Position numbers and translations under genes: made by a program. This document shows, in pieces, positions 41,032-51,805 of a stretch of DNA of 64,000 bases; the stretch's first letter is position 1; each line of letters starts with the position of its first letter. The notes under the pieces were generated by a model. It had not been told where the DNA came from. It saw only the letters and a list, made by a program, of their open reading frames with translations, and ran no database searches. This DNA is from Phytopythium helicoides (taxonomy: Eukaryota; Oomycota; Peronosporomycetes; Pythiales; Pythiaceae). The stretch is from contig JANFNE010000027.1 in assembly GCA_024867545.1 (NCBI GenBank), positions 310,001 through 374,000 of the forward strand. Reading direction: 5' to 3'.

Positions 41032-43179
41032 TTACTCGCTGTCTTCTCCCTCGGAAAACACCTCCAGTGCACCTGCGCTCACGTAGCGCAAAATGTTGAA
41101 AGCCGCGTGCTCATCTCGGCCGGCAGTGAACGAGCAGGTCGGGCATGTGAACACGTCTTCATCCCGCATTGTCATGTGCACCCGCTCACAGTGCGCGCAC
41201 GTCCTGGATGTGTACATTTCAGAGCACACCACGAGCCCCTTCCCCATCTTCTGACACTTGGCACGCAGCAATTGACGAAACGCGTAGTGGTTGAGGCTCA
41301 GCATTGCAGTGTTGAAGGCGTGTGTGCGTCGTGAGCTGCGGAGAACCATGCGCTGAGTCTGGAAGCGCGGCAGAAGAATGACGTCGTAGCTCTTGACGAG
41401 AGCCGACGCTGTCTGGTAGTGGAGCTCCTTGACGCAATTCTTCATCTTGGCACAGCAGAAGGCAAACTCACGCTTGGATCTCGCGTACGCGCGGTACTGG
41501 GTCCGCGTCGCTTTGCCTTTCTGGTTGTGAAATCGGTCGATCACACTCTGTGCTCGCGCCTTCCGTTGACGAAGAGAGCTCAAGTACTCCTTCGTGCCTC
41601 GCCCAAACTCCAACACCTTGCCCTCCAAATCGATGCCAGTCGCGAAAGCCTTGATACCCGGGTCGATCGCAACACACGACCGAGGTGTCGAGTACGGTCC
41701 CGGTTCGACCGTCTCTGGAATGACGACAAAGTAGGACCCGTTGTCGAGCACAATCTCGATCTGGTGGGCAATGTCGACGCGCGACTGCATCTTCACTCGA
41801 ATGTCCTTGAGGCCGGTGATGGACAGGTAGAACTGAGGGTTGGTTCCTGGAGCTGACGAAGGTGGAGGCGGAACCTCACGAATACAGGCGCGTTGGGCAT
41901 CCTCTGACAACGTAAAGTTGGCATCAAGCTTCTTGTTTGAGAAGCGCATCGTAAAGTGCGTGATGTTCCCGCGGCTCAGATTCGTGAAGCAGCTCTTGAC
42001 AGATGAATGAAACTTTCGCATCACGTTCTTGCGCAAATTATACGGCGACTCGTGCACCCACGCAGGTGGGGGTTCGCAGCCTTCCGGGTACACGACCGGT
42101 TGGCGATGGTCCCTAGTAACGAAGAGCTTCTGAAGGCTACCGGAGTTGTGGTCGCCGGTTGCTCGGAAATAGTTGACCGCCATGTTGTGCGTTGCTCTGC
42201 ACGTCCCCATAAAGCGCCTTAGTATCTGTCGTTGCTTGCGTGTCGGAAAGAGGCGATAGCGTCGTGAGCGAGTCAGCAAGAGCTTTTTCTCGGCGAGCAC
42301 TTGGGTCTTTTCGGTCTCTCTCTCTTGATTGAACCGAGCATATGCAAGTTGGTTCACCTCCCCCCACGAGTTGAACCCCATCAAAATGTCCCGCACGTCG
42401 GTCGCAGTGGCCTTGTGATCTTTGATGGCAGCGAGCTCCGAGGCAAACTCACCGCGCCTTGCATACGCGCGAGCCTGAGCTTCGTGATCTTCCCTACTGA
42501 CTGGCCATGTCTGGGTGTGGGGAAACACAGCGAGGTCCTGCAATGTGCGCTGGATTGGTGTCTCCGGCTGCCGCGTCCTGATCTTAAACCATGAGTGGAA
42601 GCTGGTGTCTTCTTCGAGCTCTCCCCCGGCTGAGATCTCACGCTTGTACTCGGCGCCGAAAAGCTCGTCCATCGCATGCCACTGTCCGGGTGTCAGCTTG
42701 TCCTGGAGCGGGCTGTAGTCGCGAATGTCGTAGAACAGGACGTGCTCCACGAGTTCTGCCAGCGAGACTAGGAGCTGACGGGTCTGCAGTGGCGCTCGCT
42801 CAGAGGTCGGCACTACAGCTTCGAACTCGCGCAGGATATCGTCCAGCCGCCGCTCTTGACGAATCTCCTGCCGGTGCACCGCAGCAGACAGCACCATCCA
42901 CAAGATGTTGGCGTAGTGGAACTGCAGGAAGTGTCGGACCCGCATGCAGATGGGCTCGTCTGGCGTGTGCACGAACACGAACCCCCGCACGACGGCAAAC
43001 GCGTCGCGAAACCTTCTTTGGATTCGAGCCAACAAGCGCGGTCTCCGATTGCGTCGTACTCCATGTTGAACGAGCTCCTCGCCTGGCTGATCAGCTACAT
43101 TTGGGCCTCCACCAGCATCAACACCAAGCATGGGATCGTCCTCATCAGGCGGGCGCTCGTGCCGAACGACCGCCCTCAT
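41032..43179 (-). CDS. Fanzor, TnpB-related RNA-guided nuclease
   Basis: A single 715-residue frame from the ATG at 43179. The C-terminal half is a TnpB/Fanzor RuvC nuclease: AIDPGIKAFATG with catalytic D506, then the RuvC-II strand ILLPRFQTQ, where the usual TnpB Glu is absent. Glu654 in VVCSEMYTSRTC matches the rearranged glutamate described for Fanzors. A C-x2-C...C-x2-C zinc ribbon (C661, C664, C679, C682) and D689 in RDEHAAFNI follow. The core begins near residue 300 with RYRLFPTRKQRQILRRF, the WED-type start. About 300 N-terminal residues precede it, helical and without known motif. All predicted catalytic residues are intact and the frame is open. It lies between housekeeping genes with no other transposase nearby. 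Confidence 0.92.
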   Translation of the reverse strand: MRAVVRHERPPDEDDPMLGVDAGGGPNVADQPGEELVQHGVRRNRRPRLLARIQRRFRDAFAVVRGFVFVHTPDEPICMRVRHFLQFHYANILWMVLSAAVHRQEIRQERRLDDILREFEAVVPTSERAPLQTRQLLVSLAELVEHVLFYDIRDYSPLQDKLTPGQWHAMDELFGAEYKREISAGGELEEDTSFHSWFKIRTRQPETPIQRTLQDLAVFPHTQTWPVSREDHEAQARAYARRGEFASELAAIKDHKATATDVRDILMGFNSWGEVNQLAYARFNQERETEKTQVLAEKKLLLTRSRRYRLFPTRKQRQILRRFMGTCRATHNMAVNYFRATGDHNSGSLQKLFVTRDHRQPVVYPEGCEPPPAWVHESPYNLRKNVMRKFHSSVKSCFTNLSRGNITHFTMRFSNKKLDANFTLSEDAQRACIREVPPPPSSAPGTNPQFYLSITGLKDIRVKMQSRVDIAHQIEIVLDNGSYFVVIPETVEPGPYSTPRSCVAIDPGIKAFATGIDLEGKVLEFGRGTKEYLSSLRQRKARAQSVIDRFHNQKGKATRTQYRAYARSKREFAFCCAKMKNCVKELHYQTASALVKSYDVILLPRFQTQRMVLRSSRRTHAFNTAMLSLNHYAFRQLLRAKCQKMGKGLVVCSEMYTSRTCAHCERVHMTMRDEDVFTCPTCSFTAGRDEHAAFNILRYVSAGALEVFSEGEDSE

Positions 43180-43797
43180 GATCGCGACAGCGAAAAACGC
43201 GTTATGAGGCTAGCGAGGATTTCGATTGAGTGGATCGCACCGTTGGAGAGCGAAGGGGGCGCAGACACAGTATGCGAAACTCATGCCCCGACGTCAATGC
43301 TATCTTATTGTAGCCTACATGTGCTGCCATGTCGGCGTCAGTGATGACCAATGCCGTGTCCGCAGCAGAACGACCCTTGCGTTATTCCATAGAGTCTCGA
43401 ACAGCAACGCTACGGGACCATTTTGTGCGCAGTGGTCACAAAATGACCCAGTGGTGCTTCGTGCGGAACTTCAACGAGGATGGGTTGATGAAATCCGCGT
43501 CAATCCAATCCACTCAGCTGAATCTCATCGAGGGCATGCGCATACAGTCGCCTGCGGGCCAGGGCCACTCGATGGCAATGCAGGGCCACTCGATGGCAAT
43601 GTAGGGCCACTCGATGGCAATGCAATCACGCACGAGCGCCAGAGATGGCCATGCAAACTTGCGTCCTTCATGTTTGGAGTTGTTACGCGACGATTGTTGA
43701 TTGAAAAACGAGGTGCCTACGTCTGTGAGCCACCCACTACTTGTCCTGCGAGGACTCGCACCTGCTCACTTCGCCACCGCCTCCTCAGTGGACCTAC
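43180..43797. other. Gap between Fanzor and malate dehydrogenase
   Basis: Holds the 21-bp tandem repeat at 43561-43623. No gene otherwise; the Fanzor promoter should be here. Confidence 0.5.
43561..43623. repeat. Three tandem copies of a 21-bp unit
   Basis: The unit AGGGCCACTCGATGGCAATG plus C or T is repeated three times without spacers. Only the last base differs between copies. It is a minisatellite, not a CRISPR array. Confidence 0.95.
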
Positions 43798-45017
43798 TTA
43801 GTAGCGCGAGAGGATCTCGACGGCGTCGGCCTTCTCGTCCGAGAGCTCCTGGGCCGTGGCCTTCATCATCTCAGCGATGCGCGGCGAGATCGGCAGGCCG
43901 TTGACAATCTCGTACTCGCCGTTGCCCTTGCACACGACCGGGAACGAGTAGATGAGGCCCTCAGGCACACCGTACTTGTTGCCGTCCGAGCTCACGGCCA
44001 TCGACACAAAGTCGCCGGGCTTGGAGCCCGTGAACCAGTCGCGCAGGTGCGCGGCGGCGGCAGCGGCGGCCGACATGGCGCTCGACAGCTTGCGAGCCTT
44101 GATGATGGCCGCACCACGCTGCTGCACATCCTTGATAAGCGTGCCCTCGAGCCACTCCTTGTCCGTCACGTACTTGCTGAGCGGCGAGGATGCCGGCACC
44201 AGGGGCGTCCACCTCGACGTACGTCGTGTCGGGCACCTGCGTGCTCGAGTGGTTGCCCCAGATGAGCACCTTGCGCACGTCCTTGGAGCTCACGCCGAGG
44301 TTGTGGCCCTCGTTCACCTTCTCGACGACGAACGAGCGCAGACGCTCGTGGTCGAGGCGGGTCTGCGAGTAGGGAACAACAATGACGACAACGACTAGGT
44401 CAGTCAGCTGGCACCCACGACAGCAACAGCAGCTGCAGGCATCCCACCATGGCCGAGAAGTTGGTGCGCGGGATGCTGGGAGCGTTGGTCATGGCGATGA
44501 GGCAGTTGGTGTTGGCCGGGTTGGCGACGACGAGCACCTTGACGTTGCGGCTGGCGAACTTCTCGATGGCCTCGCCCTGCGCCTTGAAGATGGTCACGTT
44601 CTTCTCAATGAGGTCCTTGCGCTCCATGCCGGCCTTGCGCGGGAAGCCGCCGACGAGCACGGCCACGTCGACGTCCTTGAAGGCCGTCTCCAGGTCCGAA
44701 GTGGGCGTGATGGCGTCCACGAGGTTGAACGCGCAGTCCTGCAGCTCCATCTTGACGCCGCCCATGGCCTCCTCGGCCATGGGGATGTCCAGCAGGCGCA
44801 GGTCCACGCGGCGCGTGGGGCCGAACACGCTGCCCATGCAGACTGCGCAGCGGTCGTCAGTCACCTCGGCCCTCCTCTATGCACGGCGGCACCACCAGAA
44901 CTAAGAGCGCGTAGCTCCTCGCTCTCTACGGTACAAGCCCACGTACTCAGCGGCAGCAGCGAGTAGGCGATCTGTCCGGCAGGCTCCGGAGACGACGACC
45001 TTGAGCGGAGCGGCCAT
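43798..45017 (-). CDS. MDH: Malate dehydrogenase, cytosolic type
   Basis: Exons 45017-44947, 44842-44448 and 44362-43798 with introns of 104 and 85 bp. The product (342 residues after dropping two extra bases) oxidises malate to oxaloacetate with NAD. The Rossmann motif ([14 protein letters not shown]) is followed by [32 protein letters not shown] and the catalytic [12 protein letters not shown], with the active-site His in GNHS. The typical C-terminal substrate loop is present. It lacks a mitochondrial or ER leader, which points to the cytosolic isoform. One extra base near 44981 interrupts the nucleotide-binding loop and one in GGGG at 44202-44205 interrupts the third exon. Both sit in invariant parts, and a housekeeping enzyme is unlikely to be dead, so I treat them as assembly errors. 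Confidence 0.9.
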
Positions 45018-46544
45018 GGCTGGAAGTGGACGAAGGAAGGAGGGGGAGGGAGGGCTTGAGCAGCGCGGAGGCGATTGCGAAGTGAGCGCTCGTGGGGATC
45101 CCCCGGCGGTGACTCGCATTGGATCGCGCTACCTTCGCGCGACACGCAAGCCAGCGCACGGCTATGACGCAGGTCGCGTGGCGTCCGCGGTGTCATCGCG
45201 CAACGTGTGGGCGCCGTAAGGAGGCGGAGGGCAACGTTGGCGCAACGTTGGAGGCGGCCAGCTGTGACGCGCGCGCGGTGGCAGCTCCGCTTCAACGTCG
45301 GCACATGGAACCTGCCTTCAGACGGCGGCAGCGTGCAATCAGCCCCGACGCATGGTTGGGCCGCGTCACGGCCGCCGACCCAATGGCTCTGACGTGGCGG
45401 AGCTGTCAATTGCCCGAGCTGCGCGTCTGGTTGTGGCTCCAGCAGCGGATCTGCCCGCGAACGCCTCGGTCTCACGCTGACGACGCGGCGCTGCATGGCG
45501 CTCGATGGATATGATGCGGTGATCGAGGGACATGAAGAGGAGACCGATGGACGTCTCAAGGAGACCGAAGGGTATGGCGAGAAGCACATGAACATGGCGA
45601 GGAGTCTGATCAACATTGGGTGTGAACACTAACGGTCGAGGTCTGTCGGTTATGGACGATGAGGCCCAAGGAGGGTGCGGATTGCTCATATCGTGTGCCG
45701 CGACGTCTGTGCTGCAGGCGGCTCTTGCTGGTGAGTGCGTGGCGAGCTCATGTCGAGAGAGTTCTTCCGCCCGCGCGTCTGTGTGAAGGCGGCGTGTGGT
45801 CGCAAGCACGGTTCGTGGCTGGCCGTCCCGATCCACTCGATGACGAAAAGCATCAGAGACCAGCCTGCGCAGCGGTGCTGGTCGTGACCGGTCGAGGTCG
45901 GAGGAATCCCGCACTGGTCTCGGTCGCCCTCGAGTCCAAGCATCTCCGACTGGCCGTCACGCCCGGCGGGTGCTCCGTCTCCTCGCCACCATGCCCTCGA
46001 GTCAGTCGTCGGTGACTGCGATTCAGCACCTCACGGTGCGAGTTAATCGCGGGGGCGGCGAAACGCACCGCCGCCTTGATGGCTGTGACGCCGCGCTGAC
46101 TCGCTGGCGGCCGCAACCGACGAGTACTCGGCACATGCGCGTGCGTTCCGCCGGCTCCAGCCGCGCCTGGAGCCGGAACTGTGCGCTCCGGCGTCTTTCC
46201 GCGGGGTGCCGCCGCTTTCACGCCCAGTATGCCAGGCGTTCAGCGGAGGCTCTATGGCGGCAGCTAATGCGGCGCCGCGCGTTCGAAAACGAAGCGTTGG
46301 TGCCGCGCCACGAAATAACGGCGCGCCGCGCGTTCGCGGGGCCTTCTTTCCGTCGTTTCCAGCGCGCGAGAGAGCTCCGCGGGGCGCCGCCATTCCGGGA
46401 CGCGCGGGCCGTTATCTCCGCGGCGACAGGACGCGCAGGGGGGAGGGCTCTCGAGGCTACTAGAGCGCGTTCCGACCGACCGAGTGGGCGCCGCTCGCCC
46501 CACACGTCATCGAGACGTATCGCTAGCCACCGGCGCGCGCGCGC
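45018..46544. other. 1.5-kb intergenic region
   Basis: No credible gene: open frames here are short, GC-driven and resemble nothing. It contains the malate dehydrogenase promoter on the minus strand and the start region of the GPCR-PIP kinase gene on the plus strand. Confidence 0.45.
45071..45089 (-). promoter_or_regulatory. Oomycete Inr/FPR-like start-site element for malate dehydrogenase
   Basis: On the minus strand this reads GCGCTCACTTCGCAATCGC, close to the consensus GCTCATTYYNCAWTTT. It lies 54 bp upstream of the ATG at 45017, a normal distance for oomycete genes. Confidence 0.55.
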
Positions 46545-49500
46545 ATGGCCGACGTGTCGGTCGACGCGGCCTCGCCGCTCGCCGCGGCCGACTGCCCCGC
46601 CGAGAGCGTGCTGCTGCCAGTCATGACCTCGGTCGCATCGCTTGTGGGATGCTTCTACGTCGTCAGCACCTACTGGTACGTGCCGGCGCTGCGACAGCAC
46701 CCCGCAGGCATCATGCTCGGCATGAGCGTCTACGGAGCCGTCTACCAGTTCCTCTACCTGCTCGACCAGGCCGCCGGCTCGGCCGTGCAGTGCTCGCAGC
46801 TCGGATTCTTCGTCGACTTTTTCCTCACGGGGCAGGAGACCTACATGCTCATCTTCGCCATCGACCTGCTGCTCGCGCTCAAGAACCCCTTCTCGGCATC
46901 CAAGGGACAGATGAAGAAGTACCATCTCTTCGGAGGGCTGTGGAGCGTCGTGTGCGCCGCCACCTCCCACTTTGACACGCACTACGCGCTCTTCTCCTTT
47001 TGCTGGGCCAGCTCCAGCGACGTCATCCTGGACGGAGAGGACAGGGCTGACCACACAGACGCCGCCGCCAACGGAACGCTAACTGCAGGCATCTTCTTCG
47101 CCGTCTACATTGTCGTCGTCTACTGCACGTCGCTTATCGCCATTGTGCGGACGTGGAATACCTTCATGAAGGGCCTCCGAGACACCTTCGCACTCGACAG
47201 CGCATCCAGAGACACCTCAAGTACTACGTTGGCTGCTACTTTGGCTACTGGACGCTCGTGCTCGCCTGCTACGCGCTCTTCAGCGTGCTCCCACACCCCA
47301 CCACTCCCATTCAACCAGCAACAGGCTCAAGCACAGCAGGCGGAGACACAGGCGGAGGTATTCGGTGCCGAGTCTGGCACTTGCTCTCGTGCCTACTGCT
47401 CGCCAAGGGTATGGTCAACGCGCTCATCTGGACACGCACGTCCAACATCCTCAAGATCATCGAGCAACTACGTGAATTTGGATATGTAGACCTCCCGCCA
47501 CACGACGACAGCATCAATTGGGCATTGCGACTGGAGATTCTCACCAACACGACCAAGGGCATTTGTGAGAGTCTAGAGCGTGCCGAGCGCCAAGCTCGAG
47601 CGTCTTCAAGGTCTTCAGGTTCCTCACACTCTTCGGGCTCCTCAGGTTCAGCAAGCTCGGCTGACGGCAGCATTACCAGCACCTCATTTGCTCTGGACCT
47701 CTCCAGCGAAGACTGCTGGGAGCGGCGCGAGTTATACACACAGATCGAGGAGATCATCCTCGAGAACCGCAACGACAACAGCGCGCACGGTCCTCGAAGC
47801 GAGGGCGTCGTGTTCTTCGACTATGCACCGCATGTTTTTCGCCGCCTTCGAACAGATGCACGCATTTCGACAGCGAGCTACCGACACTCGCTCCAGCAAA
47901 CGACCAAGGAGCGAGTGAGCGAAGGAAAGAGCGGGGCCTTCTTCTACTTCACAGAGGACCGCAAGTATGTGGTTAAGACGCTGACCAAGGAAGAGCTCCG
48001 GTTTCTGCTCAGCATCTTGCCGACCTACTTTGCCTTCATGAGAGAGAACCCCAACACATTCATGACGCGGTACTTTGGCTGCCACGGGCTCACTATGTAC
48101 GGCAAGACAGTGTTCTTCGTCGTCATGCAGAGTGTGTTTGATACAAACCTTCAGATCCACGAGCGCTTCGATCTCAAGGGCTCGTGGGTCGGGAGACTGG
48201 AAGGCAGGAAACCGACAGGAACGATCGCAACTTGCAAATTCTGCAATGTCGAATACGTTGTGGGTGGCAGCCATGACCAGCTTTGTGATGTTCGACGCGG
48301 AGAGGGCAACCTACGCCATCAATACGATCAGGTCGGGAAAGACCTGAACTGGAATCGCCATATGGCTCTCCCTCCCTCTACCGCTCGTGCGGTAGCTGTC
48401 CAGCTCACACACGACTCCAACTTTCTGTGCTCTATCAACTGCATCGACTACAGTTTGCTGGTCGGCATCCACCACCGCAGTTTCAATGTATCTCATTATT
48501 CGTCCGCTGAGAGCTTCGACTTACCGTCTCGAGGCAGCTGCGCTAACAGCTCCTTCATGAGCTACACGAGCAGCGGGCCGTCCAAGCGGTGGAATGCCCA
48601 ATACCGGCTCGGGGCGGAGTGGCAGCGTCTGTTATACAAGCGACAGCGGGTCATCCAAGCCGCTCCACCAGGCAGCCAATGGTGGAGGTATGAGCGTCGA
48701 CGAGGTGCACGGCCCGGGCATCTATTACCTCGGTCTCATCGACATGTTGCAGCAGTGGAATCTTCGCAAGCGCATCGAGCACTTTGTGCGCGTGACCATC
48801 TTTCTTCAGGACCGACACGGAATCTCGGTGGTGAATCCCCGGCAATACGCCGAGCGCTTCCAGAAGCGCGTCATCCAAGAGCTTATCTACGACACCACTG
48901 GGTTCTCCGAGACAATGACAAGCAGCCGAGACTGGGTCAGCTGTGAATGCCGAGGCTGCTCAATTCGGAAACCCACAGTACGGCGTCGAACAGCTCGCAT
49001 CCGCGCAGGTGCACTTGCAGCACCAGCGGTATATGCAGCTGCTGATCGATCAAGGTAATAGCACGGTGATGCTTAGCGCAATGGAAAACGGCGGCGGCGT
49101 AGTCAATCGCTTCGTCGATAACTCTCCCGTCATGCTCGAGCGTCCCGCCCACCATGGATTCACCAGCGAGATCTTCGGGCTACTCGCTACCACCAGCGAC
49201 TCCAATGCCATCACGGGCCACGTCAGTGTTCCGTCGCGTGCCCTCGCTTCCTCCCGTGTCAAGGCGAAGAGCTGCTACGGCCACAGGGGCGAGTAGCTCT
49301 TCACCAATGCAATGGGACATCACCAATAGTCTTGGCGGGAGGTTGTCGAGTGGACTCGTCATGGAGGCCCCGTATATGCGGAGCGTTCCACTTCCTACAC
49401 ACATTGGTCCAACCAAACGGCCCCTGGCGGCCTTGTTGGGTCCAGCGTGTTCTACCAACTCTCCTCGACTGTCGCTGCCTCGGAACGACTCGAGCGAATC

Positions 49501-49668
49501 GATGAAGGTGCACCCGGAGGGCACAACCTTAAGCGGAGGGGGCGGTTCGTCATCGTCCTCCTCCTCCTCTCTTCCTCGTCAGTGTCCACGACTGCGATCT
49601 CGATCCCCGAAGCCGTCGCCGCCATCGAGAGCGAGTACCGCATCGTGTGCACGCCTACGTTCCCCTGA
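46545..49668 (+). CDS. GPCR-phosphatidylinositol phosphate kinase fusion
   Basis: The N-terminal 300 residues hold seven hydrophobic helices in a GPCR arrangement; the last two follow a frame break near 47195 (one base missing). A Ser-rich linker leads to a PIP kinase domain: YVVKTLTKEE with the ATP-binding Lys, FDLKGSWVGR, CIDYSLLVGIH (IDYSLL for the usual MDYSLL), and, after a Ser-rich insert, YLGLIDMLQQWNLRKRIEH with the closing P..YAERF segment. Further extra bases lie near 48592 and 48934; the last 600 bp is Ser-rich and its frame is uncertain (the end at 49668 is my best guess). This GPCR-PIPK class is a hallmark of oomycetes. It is expected at the plasma membrane, linking an external signal to PIP2 synthesis. 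Confidence 0.88.
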
Positions 49669-50275
49669 CAAGACGAGCGGCGCGCTCACCGCATGAAGCC
49701 GCCGCCTCCTAGTGTTTATCAGTAGCCGTCCAGTGCCAAGCTCGAGCCTTGGAGCGTCCGAATGTATCCTCCCGATAGTGCGTGTGTTGACTCTGTCGTG
49801 TGTGCCTATCACATTCTCGTGCTGATCGCACTGCTAGCTGCCTTTCGCCAGTCGATTGATCACAAAGCATCATGCAAAGGGGACCTGGATTCGCTGTTCG
49901 TCAGCTCCGCAAATCCTCGCATGCAACCACATTTCTGTGCGAGAGGACCCACCTGCTGGTGCTGATCATAGTTTGCTTCAACAAGTACTGTTTTGTACCC
50001 ATACGGATATCCATGAGTCAACAAGTCTTTGTCACCATCACAGCTGCAAGTCCGGCGTTGCTTGACACGCTTGATCCGTTGACAGCCGATGGAGCTCGAA
50101 TTGTGGGTGTAGGTACAAACTATAAGGACTGATACTCGCCATCTGTGCAAAATGCTCGCCCCACATTCATGCTCGCATTCACATGACCGGACATGCCAAG
50201 CTCGTGCCCACCTCACTTTTCAACTTTCTACCTCAAGATCAGAAGACCAGCCTCGACCATCCAGCCCTAACGAGC
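49669..50275. other. Intergenic gap
   Basis: No gene. The initiator-like element at 50211-50228 is near its right end. Confidence 0.45.
50211..50228 (+). promoter_or_regulatory. Oomycete Inr/FPR-like element
   Basis: CCTCACTTTTCAACTTTC matches GCTCATTYYNCAWTTT closely and lies 48 bp upstream of the ATG at 50276. Confidence 0.6.
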
Positions 50276-51464
50276 ATGAGCACCAAGGAAGCTATCAGCG
50301 CGACCAACTCGATCGAATCTCTCCAGGACACGATCGCAAACGGGAAAGCCGAGCTCCAGGAACTCGCTCTGAAGCTGCTCGCCCAAAAGTGCATCGAAGC
50401 CCACAAGGCGCTGTACACTGCTGACTTCTTCCCGACGCTTTCGGAGGCGGCGAGGTCTGGTGCCACGTACTTTTCGCAGCTATACGCCTTTGAGTCTGTG
50501 AGTTGGGCGGTTGATGACGGCATCGCGACCAAGGAAAAGGTGTTGGCGCTCCGATCTGCTGTGCGTGACCCAAGCCTAGACGAGATGGAACAATTGGTAG
50601 CCAACTTGGAAGAGGGAACGGACGAGGAGAAGAACGACGCGGCGCTACTGTGCTCTTGCTTGGCCACGATGGCTTCCTTCAGTCAATTTACGCAGTTCAA
50701 CAGCAAGATCATCCCGCATCTCTCGGACTTGCTAACCTCCAAGAGCGACTCACAGAAGCTCTGGGCTGCGTATGCACTCAGTAATTTCGCTTCGAGCGAG
50801 ACGTATCGGAAGTCGGTAGTGCACGAAGGCACCATTCCGAGGAGCGTGGCGCTCGCTCGAAACGGAACGGAAGGACAAAAGCAGTGGGCAGCCATCTTGT
50901 TGGGCAACATGGCCATCTCCGACGAGCCCGGTGTGCAATGGGACATCGCGAACGAAGGCGGGCTCCCAGCGCTGATTGCACTCGCTCGATCTGGCTCAGA
51001 GGATAACAAGTGGGCGGCAGCCTTCGCACTGGGTGGAGTCGGATTATTGGAAGACAACCGACCGAAGATCGCTCGCAAAGACGGCATTTCTCCGCTCGTC
51101 AATATGGTCAAGTCGATAACGAAAAGCAGAAGCGCTGGGCCGCGATGGCACTGGGCAACATTGCCTTCGGCAACGACGCCAACCGGGAGGCGATTGTAAA
51201 GGAGGGCGCCGTCCCTGCACTTGTTGCAATGGTTCAGTCTGGAACGAACGAAGAAAAGCAATGGGCTGCTTACGCGCTGGGCAACCTCGCTGTGGCAACT
51301 CGGACGTCAAAGACACGATCCATAAGGCTGACGTTGCGACTGTGCTCGCTGGGCTTAGTTCCAGTGACTCGGCGGAAGTCAGAGAAGCTGCGATGACGGC
51401 ATTGAGCCAAGTCCGCAAGCACGGCAAGGTTCGGCAGTTCCTTAGCGGCCTCGGGATCTTTTAG
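50276..51464 (+). CDS. Armadillo-repeat protein, two frame breaks
   Basis: About 395 residues of armadillo repeats. A clear 42-residue period with GNMA or GNIA turns and QKQWAA/KWAAAFALG helices is preceded by a helical N-terminal segment. It is a tandem relative of 51806-52990, with about half the residues the same. Two single-base deletions, near 51114 and near 51290, change the frame; adding one base at each reunites it along the homologue. I therefore treat it as a real gene with errors, though decay of one of two tandem copies would look similar. Its start at 50276 follows a good initiator element. Binding scaffold by fold; target unknown. Confidence 0.7.
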
Positions 51465-51805
51465 TTGTTTTAGGCTGGAAAAGTAGCCTGCACGTCATGA
51501 AAACGACATGAAACTGTGAATCGTCTTGATGAAGCCTCCGATGCGTCGACTTTGCCTCGCATCGTCTCTACAGGCAAACGAATTTGCTGCCTTGTAGATC
51601 CTTGAAGTGCCCACGAGACTGCGAGTCTTTGTCGCCATCACAGGTGCAACACACCACATGCCACTCCAGCAGCAAATGCAGCTGGCTATTGTGGGTTTCG
51701 GTCCAGTGTCAGCGGATTTTCCGTCCACTGGATGGATTTGCTGATTGCCGCGAGCACTAGACCACCTCCAGTAGCAGCTCATTTTCCAACTGTCTGACAG
51801 CCACC
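51465..51805. other. Intergenic gap between tandem armadillo genes
   Basis: No gene. It ends in the promoter element of the downstream gene. Confidence 0.5.
51777..51792 (+). promoter_or_regulatory. Oomycete Inr/FPR core promoter
   Basis: GCTCATTTTCCAACTG fits the oomycete consensus GCTCATTYYNCAWTTT at nearly every position, 13 bp upstream of the ATG at 51806. It is the best example in the window. Confidence 0.7.

Noticed and set aside
43561..43623. CRISPR-like array near the Fanzor
   Set aside because: Copies are directly adjacent without spacers, and the host is a eukaryote.
40593..43797. Terminal inverted repeats or target-site duplication of a Fanzor-bearing transposon
   Set aside because: I compared both flanks by eye and found no convincing pair. 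This does not exclude short or diverged ends.
45366..46500. Several 80-180 residue frames on both strands
   Set aside because: Arg/Ala/Ser-rich, mutually overlapping and without motif; GC content explains them.
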